Of a stretch of 64,000 nt of DNA, positions 22,001-34,147 are shown in pieces (the stretch's first letter is position 1; every line of letters starts with the position of its first letter). Source of the DNA: Amoebophrya sp. A120 (lineage: Eukaryota; Sar; Dinophyceae; Syndiniales; Amoebophryaceae); contig CAJINV010000001.1 of the NCBI GenBank assembly GCA_905178155.1, forward strand, positions 4,302,233 through 4,366,232, read 5' to 3'. The position numbers and the translations under genes were made by a program. The notes under the pieces are model-generated. The model saw only the letters and a program-made list of their open reading frames with translations. It made no database searches and was not told the DNA's origin.

Positions 22001-25000
22001 CGGCGAGCGGGCGACCCAGGTATTCCAGCGCTTGTCCCTGCGTCGCGTTGTTCCAACTGAAAGAATTGCCAAACACGGCCGCGACGCTGCCGGCGAAGTT
22101 TTTCTCCACTTCCAGGCATTTGATCGGGTCCCAGTGGTTTTCGCCCGGAAAGTTCCGCAACCGCGTGGAAATCACGCTCGCGCGGTCAAAGACCCGCGCT
22201 TTCGTCAACTCACGGAGGTACGCAATTTCGAAGTGCGTCTGCTGCCAGTCGTGCAGCAGGTACTGGAGGTTGAGATCGGTGGGTGGTTGGCCTAAATTCT
22301 GCACGAGCGCCATTTCCCTCTCCTCCGGTTTGGAGAAGTCGGCCTCGATTTGCGGCAGAATTTCTTTCCTTTGTTCCAAAAAGGTCTTCACCGTGAACAT
22401 CCTGCGCTGCAAGTCGTGCACTTGCTCGGGCTTGACGTGCAGGGCAAAGACGTTGGCGTACACGTCGAGCATCTGCTGAAATTTGTCGACATCGTGACCG
22501 TACGTCATCAACGGATGTGGGACTTGCGTTAAGACCGGGTCCTTCACCTCGCAATCGGTGGTCGAGTTGCGCGGTTCCAAAAAGCTCCGGATCGCGAGGT
22601 AGTGGTAGCTCGCGCCGCGGCCCTGATTCTCCGTCGGCTCAAAGGATTGCAGTAAATCGCTCGGCGCGAAGTTGTGCCAGTTGTACGTGAAAGAACCGTC
22701 GACGAAGGGCGTTTTTCGGGGCAGCTTCCGCGAATCGGTGCTCGCAATTCCAGTTTCCGGCAACGGGAATAAAGCTCGCTCCCGCGACCGGGCTTGGCAG
22801 ATCGGGTCATTGCGCGAAAACTTGTAGTTCTCCGGGTCGAAGGCGTTTGCGTGAAACGTCGCGTAGGTGTCCAGCGTGCGGGGCTTGTCGCGTCGTTTCA
22901 AATACCAATTGGGAAGCGTTTTTGCTTTTTTCGTTCCAAGCAGGCCGGCGTTATAGTCAAGACTTTCGTTCTCTGTTGCTTTTTTCTCATGGAGTGTCGT
23001 CTTCGCTTTTGCAGTGTTTACCTGATCTTCCTCCACCGCAAAGAGGGAAGATACGTAGTGATTCCCGAAGGCCTTCTCCTGTACTGGTTCATCATCTTTG
23101 CGGGAGGTGATGAGCTTATTCTTGTCTTTATTTCCAACCGCTGTTTGTTTGTCCCCCGTTCTTTTCGCCATCCCGCCACTAAGCCCGCGCTCGCGAAACA
23201 GGCTGTGATCGCTGGCTTCGCCGAAGTACTCTTCCGTCAGTTCCCCGTCGAGGAAGCTGCTGCTCAGCCGCTTCTGGTTTTCTTCAATAGCCTTCGACAG
23301 CGGCGGGTGCGCCACGCGTAGCATCTTGCCCTGAAACCCGTTCGCGCCGTTCAACCAAAGGCCTTCCTCGAGCGCTATGCTGGCGTCGCTGTCCACAACC
23401 GCAAGAGACCGAGAAAACTTCGTCGCAGGAGGAGGGTTGTTGCTGTGTTGGATAGAGTTCAACATCTTCACAGAAGTTGTTGGTTCTTCTTTCAGCCGTT
23501 TCAACTGCTGCACCAGCAAACTTCGCTGTTTCTGCACCAAATCCTCCGTCTGGATACTGTCGTAGTGCGTGTGGTTCAAGAGAAACTGGTAGAACGGCAC
23601 CAAGCCGATTTGCGAATTCACGGGGACGGCGGCGGCGCGACCCGCGTCGCGGACGATCATCGCGAGGCCGGACAAAACCGCAGTTGCAACTTCCCGCAGG
23701 ACCACCAAATACGTGTGCACGGGCTGCAGGTAAAGCTTGCTGTATTCCATGAAAAACTTCTGCTCCGGGTCCTGTTCCAGCTTGTCCGCAAGCACTTTCA
23801 CTTCTTTCTTCAAATCCTGAAAGTCGCGGTCGATGTCGAGCTTGAGGAACTCCCCCTCCTTGGGTAGAAAGTCGTCCGGGAGTCTCTTTTTCACTTCCTT
23901 GTCGTCGATGTCCTCGTCGGTAGCGATGATGCCCTCTTTCAGCAGTCTCGCCAGCCGCTGCCGCCGCTCCACCCGTTCGTCCCGGACCTGTTGCCGCTTC
24001 TTTTCCGTGAACCCCGGGGACACGTACTGGTCGATCAGGCCAAAGCATCGCAAGAAAAAAGCGCTACAGGTACAAAAAAATTGTGTTGCAGGAGACGCAA
24101 GACAGACAACCTTTGTCATGCAGGAAATGCTTGCGAGCCTCGTTTCCTACGTATTTTCCCTCAATGTGATCTTTGCATTACAAGTTTTCTCTGCCACACA
24201 GAGAAAATTTGTGATGCAGAAACTCCAACAAATGTGTAACTGTAACACTTTTTTCTCGTGATACAAAGTCGAACGCCGCCTGCAAGGCCCGGTCGCGCAG
24301 CCCGACGTGCTTGGGCACGCGGTTCTCCAACACGTGCAGCACAAAGTCCAGGGACTCCACCGTGGCGTTGGAAGTGCGGAAGTTCTGCCGGTTCTCGTAC
24401 ACCACCCGGAACAGCTCGTGGTAGTCGCGGAGGTAGGCGGCAAGGTCCTCGGGAAATTCGAACAGCGCGCGGAACTGGATATCACACGGCTCGACCACAC
24501 CATTCAGAATGGGTTTTCGAACCTTGGGGCACTGGAGAAGATTCTCGACCGTGAAGGGAGAGGTCGAAGTGATTCGAATATTGTTCATCGGGGAAACTGT
24601 AGTTTCTGTCACTATTGGTGTTGCAGGACTATTGTTTCCGCTTCCCGTGCTGGGCGCCAACAACATCTTCTGATGCCTCTCCTTCCTGTCGAACCGGGGG
24701 TCATACCGCAGGGTGTTCGTCCCTACATCTGTTTGCTCCTTGAAAATGTCGATCAGTTCCACGTTCCAAATCGGCGAAAAATGCGCGTGGCGGTCCGCTT
24801 TCTTCCGCATTTCCACCGTTTCCGGTAGATTCGCCTCCGACAGATCGTACAATCTGGGCCCGTGACTGGGGTCGACGGCCGCATGTATCGGGTTGGACAT
24901 GCCGAAATCCGACAGCGTCCGAGGTTTTCCGGTATCGTTCACCTCTCTTTTCCGTTCTTCGACAATCGTTTTTGGTGCCTCAATGAAAGTGCTGATAAAC

Positions 25001-25542
25001 TTTTCATCATCCCCAGTTCCTCGTCCTTGCGCTTCTTCTTCATCTGCAACATCAAAGTCGGCAGTTTCCTCGTTATCAGTCTCTTCACGCCCCTTTTTCC
25101 TTTTCTCCTTCCGTGCTATCTTCACCAAGGGTGGCGTGCTGGCGACCGACAAAAGAAAGTCGCACGTGCGCTCGATCTCGTGCCCAAACCGGTCCACGAC
25201 CTCTTTCGCGAGGTATTCCAAGAGCGTTTCGGAAGCCCAAGTGCTGAAGTATTGCGTTCCAAAACCAAAGTCTTTGAACGCGTGGTGGATGCCGATCAGC
25301 TGCTGTTCGCAGTCCTCGATGTGTGCCGTGAGGCACTGGTGGGCACTGGACGCTGGAGTCAGCGATGGCTCCCCCTGGGCAGACGTAAAGCAGCACAAGG
25401 TTGCAGCTGATACCAAGACAGCACAGAGCCCTTTTGCTGTGTTCCGTGCTGTTCTTGACCACGAAACCAGAACTGCGCCTCCTGCGTGCCATCCTCTTGG
25501 CCGCTTCGATTTCGCAGAAAGCAAACGAGCAGTTGCGACCAT
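19095..25542 (-). CDS. Giant membrane-anchored GT15-type mannosyltransferase-like protein
   Basis: Exons 25542-24264 and 24040-19095 around an introner give 2074 aa; the join reads ...AAFDF | GLIDQYVSPGF.... I start at the first ATG (25542). A basic N-terminus then precedes a hydrophobic segment, residues 38-53 (KGLCAVLVSAATLCCF), a type II signal anchor or signal peptide. The C-terminal 680 residues match the KRE2/MNT1 alpha-1,2-mannosyltransferase fold (GT15): AIYYLLDHGEDHLWELQHAL with PVLIWHVG; MIHFRSGPLYLTSVMQRF followed by SWWLDTDAYF (the acceptor/metal region); and MFQIHGWGDHIVQTIG near the end. Lysine-rich inserts interrupt the fold. Just before it is an EGF-like CX(n)CXC...GPLC stretch (about residue 1350). 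A segment around 1160-1200 (CSLQVLVDMLKPFGYQLLQI) weakly recalls FkbM-type methyltransferase tails. Yeast homologues are about 400 aa, so most of this protein is extra. A Golgi glycosylation role is inferred. Confidence 0.75.
24046..24263. mobile_element. Introner 2 in the GT15-like gene
   Basis: 218 bp with inverted ends (T/C)ATC(A/G)C(A/G)AGAAAAAAG(T/C)G(T/C)TACAG and the 5-bp duplication CAAAG at 24041-24045 and 24264-24268. Excision with one duplicate gives F-D-F-G-L-I-D-Q in frame. Its interior is similar to the nested introner at 39000-39206, placing both in one family. Confidence 0.8.
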
Positions 25543-26617
25543 GTCGTGGTAAAACCAGCACCACACCGATAGAGACAGCCGAAGCCGAACGATCAATCGG
25601 TAGTTACAACGAGCAATGAGCAGCTGACAGCACTTTAGTTCTTTTGCTTCATTTTGTCCTCACCGTCGCATGCACAACGAGTACGAAATGCTGCGAGTGA
25701 ATCATGTAGCTCCACTAATCTACTGATCCGGCGGGCTTTCGTTTCTCTTCGTGTGAGTGTCTTCTAGCATCCTCGTCTTCAGCACATACAATCCTGGCTG
25801 CCAAAAGAAAAAAGACTGTGCTAGTGCTTCCCTGACGCTGACACATACCGCAATACAGCAGCTGCGCTGTATCAGACCACCGATCAATGGACGGGCAAAA
25901 GAAGTAGACAGACAAAAGCAAATGATCTATTCTAAATGAAGCAAACAGGCACGTAGAGCGGATAGTACCGACTAGTCTACTTCGGAAAGGAAACTACAAA
26001 CAGACCGAAAATTTTTGACGGAAACAGATCTTGTGTGACACCTAGGGCACGTTGTGATCGCGGCAAACAAAGGCAAGTACAAGTACATGCCAAAACAGAA
26101 AAATAGCTGAACATTTTTCAACACGTATCACGAAGCAAAATAACGATCTGTTGATCCGTAGTTGCGCTTTTTGTTATTTCTTCTTCTTTCTGAATTTTAT
26201 TCCGGTCTAGTTTTTTTTGCGTGTTTTGCTGCTCAAATTGAGCACCCTAAGTCGTTGTTGCTCTACCTTAAAAGAATGAACGTCGCCTCTAGTTTCATTT
26301 CATATTTTATTTGTTGATCATACACGGTGTCGTGCCCATTAACACCACCAGGGAGTGGAAGTCGAAGTTGTTCGTTTTATAGAATTCTGTCTATAGCCGA
26401 AGGCAAACATGTCTACGTTCCGGGGGTCAAAAGTTTGAATACAAGCCTGAAGCGTCATCTGGGCGTGGGGCAAAAGAGTAGACGATCTAAGATCGTACGT
26501 AGGAAGGGAACCCACCAGGGGTGAACTAGTACCTTCGAATCGAACAAAATCGGAACGGCAGCGTGTAGTTTCAGATTTATTCTGAAAACAAGAAGACGAT
26601 CCCCTTGGCTCGTCGGA
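25543..26617. other. Intergenic, no gene seen
   Basis: About 1.07 kb between the GT15-like gene start and the stop of the DUF1349 gene. It is A/T-richer than the exons, with a T-run near 26200. No supported gene, tRNA or repeat. Confidence 0.5.
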
Positions 26618-29600
26618 TCAGCTGACTGCTCCGCTGCTCCACGCGAGGGCAAAATTGTGGAACCGTGTGACCAGCTCTACGGGGACTCCGTCCGGTCCGC
26701 GCAGTTGTTTTTCCCCCTTGCTCCGATCCGGCGAGGTGGAGAAAATCCCGTAGCTGGCTTGGTTCGGACTCACGTCGGCGGACAGATCCGGGTACAAATG
26801 GCAGAATCGAATCTCCCGCCACGTCCAGGAACTGTAGTCAAAAGCTTTTACCAAATATTCCGTCGCGCGCTTCTCGACACGCAGGGTCACCGCGTGGGCT
26901 TGGTTGTGATGTTTGCGAGCATTCTTGCTCTCGTAATTGTTGTTGTTCGGGTTATTCATTTCCTTGGAACTCTTTGTTGTTGTTCCGGGCAGCACTTGAG
27001 AAGTTGTGCTAGAACTGGCTGTCTTCGGGTTGAGATTATTGTAGATAGGGCCCTGGTGGTCGCTAGAAGAAGTCGCTTGCTGCTCCATCTTGTTTACTTT
27101 CTGATTTCTTGCTGGGCCGCTGGTTGTTGATGTTGCGGAAAGGTCATACTGACCTTGTCGTGGCTTTGCGCGAGGTCGGTAAATGTCTGGGTCGTAATCA
27201 TGCCTCGAGTAGTCACAAGCCCCACCATTGCACACAACGACGGAAATACCGGCCGGACTGTCGTTCTGGCCCATAACGAGGCCCACCTGTGAAGTGATAC
27301 ATAGTGATCAAAGTTTTTTACGATTGGACATGTTATGAGAAATACTAGAGCTCAAAAAGTACAGTCCTGGAAGCACGGCAGGAATTGCACAGAAGGCCAA
27401 TACACAACACAGCATAGACCGGAGCTATGGAGTTAAATGAGGGTTGTACGATGTTGAGAAAGCCTCAAAACTCGTATCTACTATTTCGGATCATTCATTC
27501 GGCATTGATAGTGGACCGACATAAAAACAGCAGGAACAATCTCGACATTCCTGCAAGGCTATAAATTTGTATACCGAGATCCAGGCCGTGTTGGAGATGT
27601 AAATGAGCAGCCCCCCTTGGTCGTTGCAGCGGAAGCGGCTTTCCCCCAAGCTATTGGTGCCCATATTTGATGCGAGCAGGGATGTGCGCAGGGGGATCAT
27701 CATGTTGCTCATGTTCAAGAAGCCCGTCCCCGTGGACTCGTCAGCAGTCGTGCTGTTCAAGTTTACAACTTGGGAATTCGTTCGTGACTGCAGTACGTTG
27801 ATGCCACTTTTCGCTCCGCCCTTGACGCTGCTCGTCGTTCGCGGCAGTGGCTGCGGGGGACCTCCACCTCCTGCAGAACTACTTGTTGTACCCACACCAC
27901 CTCCGGCGGTAATGCTCACCCGCTTGGCCTGTAAATACGTGTTGGCGCCGGCATGCAGGGAGCCGCTGGTAGTGGATGTGTTATCCGGCAACTGCAATTG
28001 CAATGATCCAACGAGAAACGGATTCTCTACCTCACCCAACGTCAAGGAATCGCGGCCGCTGATCGCCGTCGTTGAGGAGTTCCCTTTCGCAAGGCCGCCA
28101 AAGGTCCGCGAACTAAGATGACCTTGTTGCTGCTGTTGGTGTTGACTACTGCTCTTGGAGCGGCTCATAGTACCTTGATGCGGTAGATGAGCGCCGGTAC
28201 TGGTACCCTTCGTTGTTCGTTGCTCCTGGGAGGTGGAAGCGGACCGGCTGAACAATCTCGGCCCGAATTCCGCGGCCATGCTCCCTTTTCCGGTCGGTGT
28301 GCTGGCGGACACCGATCCAGCAGTGGAGAGCTGCTCCATAGTTGTAGTACTTGTTCCTGCGATTGCGCCAGTAGTACGACCTTGTGCGAGTGGCAAGTTC
28401 TTCGTCCTTGCTCCCTCCGTCGCTCGCTGCTGTAGAAGCTCAAACACACCCTGCAGCTCCGGAAGAGCTCCTGCCTCAACATCGGTAGAGACGGCATGGT
28501 CCGTCTGTTCGCCGAAGACCAAGTCAGCGCCGGAAAACTGGAACTGCACATCGCTACTCTGCGCCGAGGAGTGCAGCTGCTGCTGTCCCTGCTGCAAGGC
28601 AGCGACTCCCCCGGGGAGCAAACTTTCCCCTCGGTAGAGCAGCCTGGTGGGCATCGCGGGCGAGTGGTGACTGCCGAGCCTCTTCGCGCCAAACATGTTG
28701 TCCTGCTGCTGCCCAGGACCCGTCGAGGCCTTCGCAACCGGCGCGGCGGTGAGCTCCACCGTGACCTCCAGAGACAGAACCGACACGCGGCACTCGAAAT
28801 TCATCCTGTTGTCCTTGTTGTTCCTGCTCTGATCACCTCCGTCGTCCGTGTTGTGGTTCACGTCCATCAAATACTCGAGGTACTGCTTGGCCATGCACGC
28901 GTCTTGCAAAGGTATCAAATACGCTTCACCATTGGTTTTCTGATGCGTGAAGGCATGGACAGTCTCCCCGTTCAGCTCATCCTGCCACATCACGCTGCGC
29001 CAGAAGTCGCGCCCGGGCGAAGGCGCCATCCAGAACACACTTCCCTCCTCGGTCAGCCCCCACCTCTTCGGGGCCTGGTCCCCAAGCCACCGAAACCGCC
29101 CGTCCAAAAGGGTTGCGCTTTTCTGTTTCGTCAGGGATGAATCCTCGGCGTGTTGTTCCTCCTGTTCATCCGGTGAAGAGCCTTGTTGTCTTTGCGCTAC
29201 TAGCGCAGATCGCTTAAACATATGATCCGCCGCGCCAGAATTGTTTACCAACTTCGGACCTGTTCTCGAGCCGGAAATCATCGCCGCGATACCAGTTGTA
29301 CCTGGCGCGGCAGCCCGTGTCCCGGAACTCGTCACGGACGCCACGGCAGAATTAGCTCCTCTGCCGCCGGCTGGGGGGCCCAGTTGTTGTTCGCTGTGAG
29401 GAGGCCCACCAGCGCCCACATCGTTCATCGTGTTCCATTGCGAGGAGGATATCTGCTCGGCGGCTGCTCCGAACTGTTGCCGGGTTTGCTGGTTTTTGAT
29501 GGCCCGCGTCTGGTTCGCGAGTGACTTGATCATGTTCTCTAGCGCCTTCAGCCGGCGGTTATAGGCCTCCTGGGAGAGATCCGAAGTCGGCAGTTCGAGC

Positions 29601-32600
29601 AGCTCGTTCAGAACCTTGACGCGATTCTGCGCTTGTTCGGAAGTAGAACCGTCTGCCTGTTGCCGTTGGGGACCGGGACCACCGCCAGCCGCCGACGTGC
29701 CACTGGTGCTCTGGGATGCGGACACAGTGCCCGGCGCTCCGTCGTCAAAGCTGCCAGCGGCGATATTGTGCTGTCCCTTCCGCTGCTTTCGGAACCGTGC
29801 CAGCATGTCGCGCTGCGCCTCCATGATTTCCTGTTGCGTCTGAAGAATCTTCTTCTGGTTGACGTGCTCGTCGCTAGTTTGCGGCGTGTGCAGCACATTC
29901 GCAGTGGAAGAACTTTCTTCGTTGATGTCACTCAATCGCTTCCCAGTACCCGCCTGCGTCTGTTGCCAGTGCTGCGGCTGCTCCTGCTGCGCAGCTCCTG
30001 CTGGTGGGAGGTGCTGTTGCTGCTGCTGCTGGTTATAGAACTGTTGCTGGGGCTGATGTTGTTGTGTACTAGCCACGCCGGCAGAAGGCGGCGCAGCTCC
30101 CAGAACGGGAGGACCTCCTCCCTGCCCGGCCGCAACATGCTGCATGTGTTGCATTTGCAGCTGTTGCTGCTGCATCATAGGGTTATTTATTGGCGTCCCT
30201 GGTGTCCCGGGCCCGGCGTAGTACTGATGTTGCTGCTGAAATTGTGGCTGCTGGAACGACTGCTGAAATTGTTGCTGCTGCCCAGCGGGGGCACCGTACT
30301 GTTGATACTGGAATCTGTTGGCGCTCTGGCTGTAGGGATCCACCGACAGAAGCGGCGCGGAGGGCGCATCCTCGTGGTCCTGCCTGCGCATCATAGCCAG
30401 CACAGGGTTGCACTCTTCGAAGGGCGCTATTAGTTCCTGCGGGGCGGTTGCGGGGAGGCGGAATTGGTTGTTGTCGCTGCTATCTGCCTGGAAATTTTGC
30501 AGAGGGTTATGCTGTGGTGGTGCATGATAGGGCTGCAGTCCCGGATTAAAATTATCCAGGTGCTGCTGCTGTTGTTGATGACCTGTGGCCGCGGGGACTG
30601 GCAGCATGTACGTACCTCCAGCTGCTCCCGCGGGGTTCCCCTGCAAAGGCGGAGTCGTGGGAGCTCCCGGGCTGGGAAGCGCGAGCTGTTGCGCAGCTCC
30701 TTGAACCTGCTGTGTAGGGTACTGGTTGTACGACCCATTATAGCCGGGAGGGAGGACAGGGACCTGTTGCTGGTGGGGCAGTTGATACTGTGATCCGCTG
30801 GCTTGTTGCTGCGCGATCTGCCGTGGGCTAGCAGGTGGCATCGGGCTGTGCATGATCGCATTGGGTGCTGGATTGATGTTTGTTTGGTGGGGGGTAGCCG
30901 TTGAGCTCGTTACTGGAGCGGAAGGAGGGGTGTTTGGAAGATGATGAAGCTTCGGCGTCGTGGGACCGACATTCCCATCGCTCGTGCGGTTCGCAGCTTG
31001 GGCCGCACCGTATTGATGAAGTTCGGCTGGCACCCCGCTGGTGGCAGCTGTGGTTGTTATATCGGTGATGTTCGCCTGCTGCTGCTGATTGCCGCCGAGA
31101 AACGGGTTTCCTGGGTTAGGCCGAAAAAATCCACCCGTCGTCGGACTTTGTGGCACGGCCATCCCAGCTCCAACTGCAGCGCCGCGCTGCACAGACGAAG
31201 GCGAGTAGTTCATCATTGGTTGTGGAGGACCTCCGGCGGCGCCCGGAGGTGCCTGGTGCAGTACCGGCGCAGACGGTGGACCCAACGATTCCCGACTCGA
31301 GGGTTGGAAGGGCGGCCCAACAAGCTGCTGTTGGTGACCAAAGTACAAATTGCTGCTAGTATTAAGCTGTTGCTGTGGCACTGCGCCCTGTGGAGCTACA
31401 GCCGAAGCGACGGCAATCCGCTGGGCAGCCATTCCTCCCGCTGCGTATTGATCATGCAATGGCGTGAGCGCACGCACGTCGGCGGCGGACGGCGCTGGTG
31501 CCGCTTCCAGTTCGGAGTTCGGCCCCTCCTCACTTTGAAAAATGCGGGAAAGCCGGTTCGCCATCTCGGTGGCGCCAATCGTGCCCACTTTGCGGAAGGT
31601 TTGGCTAGTCACGTAGTGCGCTTGGTCGTCGTCTTGGAGTTGATCGGTGGCTGACCCGACCGGGCTCGCGCGGCTGGTCGTGCCGTACGTTACCACCGGC
31701 AATCGGAGATCCGAGGAGCTATAGCCAGCACCGCCCGGGATGCTCTTTAGGTGGCTCATTTCCCCGGCGCTCGTGGCCACAATCTCCCGCGATGAGGAAG
31801 AGTTTGTCTTTGGCGCAGTAGAAGTCGGGACGCCGCGACCGTGCCCATACACAATCAGGTCGCCCCCCGTGCTCGCATCTACTGGCGTCAGCTTCGAAGA
31901 CGAAGCAGCATCGGCCGAAGACGGGCCTTTGAATCCGTATGGCGCGCCGCGGTGATGATGCTCCGGGGTGTTCTGCCGGCTGATAGCTTTGTCCTGCGTG
32001 GTGCCGAAATACGTCAGGTATTCGTTCTGCTGCAGCATGCCGCGGATATCGTCTATCAGGTTTGCCGTATTCCCAAGCGCGCTGTGCATCGAGCGCTTCT
32101 GCTCACCTGCTGCACTCGGGTCGTGGTTCTTGCCGGTAGTTGTGATATAATTTGGCTTTACTTGTTCCTGCTCTACTTGGCCTGGGTTGGTGCTACCCCC
32201 GTTTTCTGGGGTTTTGGCAGCCCCGAGTTCTTGAGTGGCTGACCCCTCCGAAAAAATCAAGTGATGGTGCGAGTGATGCGAGAGGCGATTTTCGAAACTA
32301 CTCACCGGCGCGCCGGAAACGGGGGCCAATTCCGGTTCGCTTCCGTCCGCCCGGGTGATGGTAATTGTTGGAAGACGACGAGGCTGCACTAAAGTGTCTT
32401 CATCACTCTTGTCCTCGTGGACATCAACGCCGGGCTTGTTTATCCGGGTCGTTGCGTTAGTCGGTCCGGCCGACATTTGCGCTTCACCTTCCGACCGCGT
32501 CTGGGCGAAGAAGTCCTGCTTGTAGTTTGGGGCACCGGGGACGAGAGGACGATCTCTCCGCACATGGTAGTCTTGCGTCGAGACCGCGGACGAAGCTAGC

Positions 32601-33004
32601 ATGTCCCTGTTTGTCCTTCTCGTAGACGATTTCCCGGATCTACTCCCATCGGTCGAAGTTGTGGTGCTTGAAGATGCAGCACCTCCGGTGTCGTCAGGCA
32701 AAGGCGAAAATTCCTGGAGCTTCACTGACGCGGGCTCCGCTAGAAGTACCACCTCTCCTGCGGCACTCGGAGGCAGTGCCTGCTCGGAGGTTACGAGGAC
32801 GGGACTACCCGTTGTACTAGCTTGAAGATCTTCCCGGTGGAAGTACCTTTCACCGCTCCGACTGTCTGTGGGCACCAGCACAATCGGCCCGCGGCCCCCA
32901 TCGTCGTCGCCCACGGTCTGAGACGCAGAGGCGACCAAGCCCTCCCCGGCGTGCGGATTTGATACCACTTCGGCTGCTTCCGCGCTCAACACGGCAACAG
33001 TCAT
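26618..33004 (-). CDS. Giant Gln/Pro/Ser-rich protein with a split DUF1349 (concanavalin-like) fold
   Basis: Exons 33004-27575 and 27286-26618; the 288-nt intron is GTATAC...TTCACAG, phase 0. About 2032 aa from ATG 33004. Residues 1-1290 are low complexity, with Gln-rich tracts around 750-1050 and a short heptad-like helix near 1080-1180. A folded part begins about 1300: RFRWLGDQAPKRWGL and GRDFWRSVMWQ, resembling the first strands of DUF1349 (the 'regulation of enolase 1' family, a concanavalin A-like sandwich). The second half is far away, spanning the splice site: GGLLIYISNTAWISVGLVMG, SVVVCNGGACDYS, then FDYSSWTWREIRFCHLYPDL and SYGIFSTSPD. These are the usual closing strands, so a 380-residue low-complexity insert splits one domain. 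Function unknown. The fold is often carbohydrate-related, but no catalytic residues can be named. Confidence 0.7.
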
Positions 33005-34147
33005 GCTCGTGTTCGTCCAAAACACCAGAAAACGTACATAGATGTTTTAACTTTAACTATTTGTCTGTACCGGAAAATATTTTGAAAATCTTCGTCAACC
33101 ACAGAAATTGTTGTTTATCCTTACCATCGTCAGCGCAATCGCGAATAAAAGAGACGACACATGGCCTACTTGGCTCCATTCCACGCGTACGCGTTGTGGA
33201 GGTGCTCATAGATATGAGAAGCAAAGCGACAAATCAGAATCTTGCTATACGGAGGTAATAACTCAACGCCGATATTTGAAAAAAAAATTATAAGGTCAAA
33301 CGAAATTCGACTTCTTATCGGGTGTAAGTGTAACTACCACTACCACATACACATAAAATCATTCCTATATCACTTCATCTTCTACCTACAATGCGCGAGA
33401 ATGAGGAGAGCCTGGAAATAGGTGGAAAAAGAAAAGGATTGAGGGCTGTGTTGACTTCGGATTTCTTGTTCGGACTGCATTTGAGATATCGATCTCAGCT
33501 GTAGAACTGAAACTGTACCTGTAACTCGTAGTAGCACGCATGAGAACGTGCTTGTCCTTTTCTGGTAGTATCTATAACGATCAGTGTGCTTCTATTTGAT
33601 TTCGGGATCATCAAACCATTTCTTTGTAATCTTGTTCATCCTTTAGTTTTCACCGATTCGGTGTAAGTTTCTCGACCGAAGCCAGTTGCCAACCTTCCTG
33701 TCTCTGGGATCCATTTTCAACCGATGATCGTTTTCTAGTGCTGCGCTGTTTTTTTTTAAATTTTCTCTCACTTTTGTTCGTTGCTGTCTCGGCGGTACTA
33801 GCCAGAATTTTTTCTTCTAAACATTTACACGTTAGTACCGATCGCGAGGAGGCGCTTCTTTTATGAGTGACTACCGAACGGAGGAGGTGTCAAATTCTGA
33901 GCCAGACACTTCTACTTGTTTTGACTACTTGGCTCCATTTGTTCCAGTGTAGTTTCATTTTCCCTGAACTGCCGCGATCCTAAAGATCTACTTGTACTTC
34001 CAGCATCATACAGAAAACGTCATATCGTCTTCCGGGAGCATTTATGGATCTATGTCAGGGCCGATCTCATATCTATGATTTTTCTTCATTTTTTTTGAGA
34101 TATGTCTATGTGGCGTGGCCGTTGAGACGGACCATTTTTCTTTTTTA
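33005..34147. other. Intergenic, no gene seen
   Basis: 1.14 kb between the DUF1349 gene start and the TTLL stop. The 14-mer TACTTGGCTCCATT occurs twice (33167-33180 and 33926-33939). No supported ORF or RNA gene. Confidence 0.5.

Noticed and set aside
19401-22295. Several plus-strand ORFs of 100-220 aa
   Set aside because: They are shadows of the GT15-like exon, which has clear family motifs on the minus strand.
29633-30433. Leu-rich 266-aa plus-strand ORF
   Set aside because: It is the antisense of the Gln (CAG) tracts in the DUF1349 gene; CTG runs read as Leu.
33167-33939. Duplicated 14-mer TACTTGGCTCCATT as a regulatory site
   Set aside because: Two copies 760 bp apart in non-coding DNA are not enough to assign a function.
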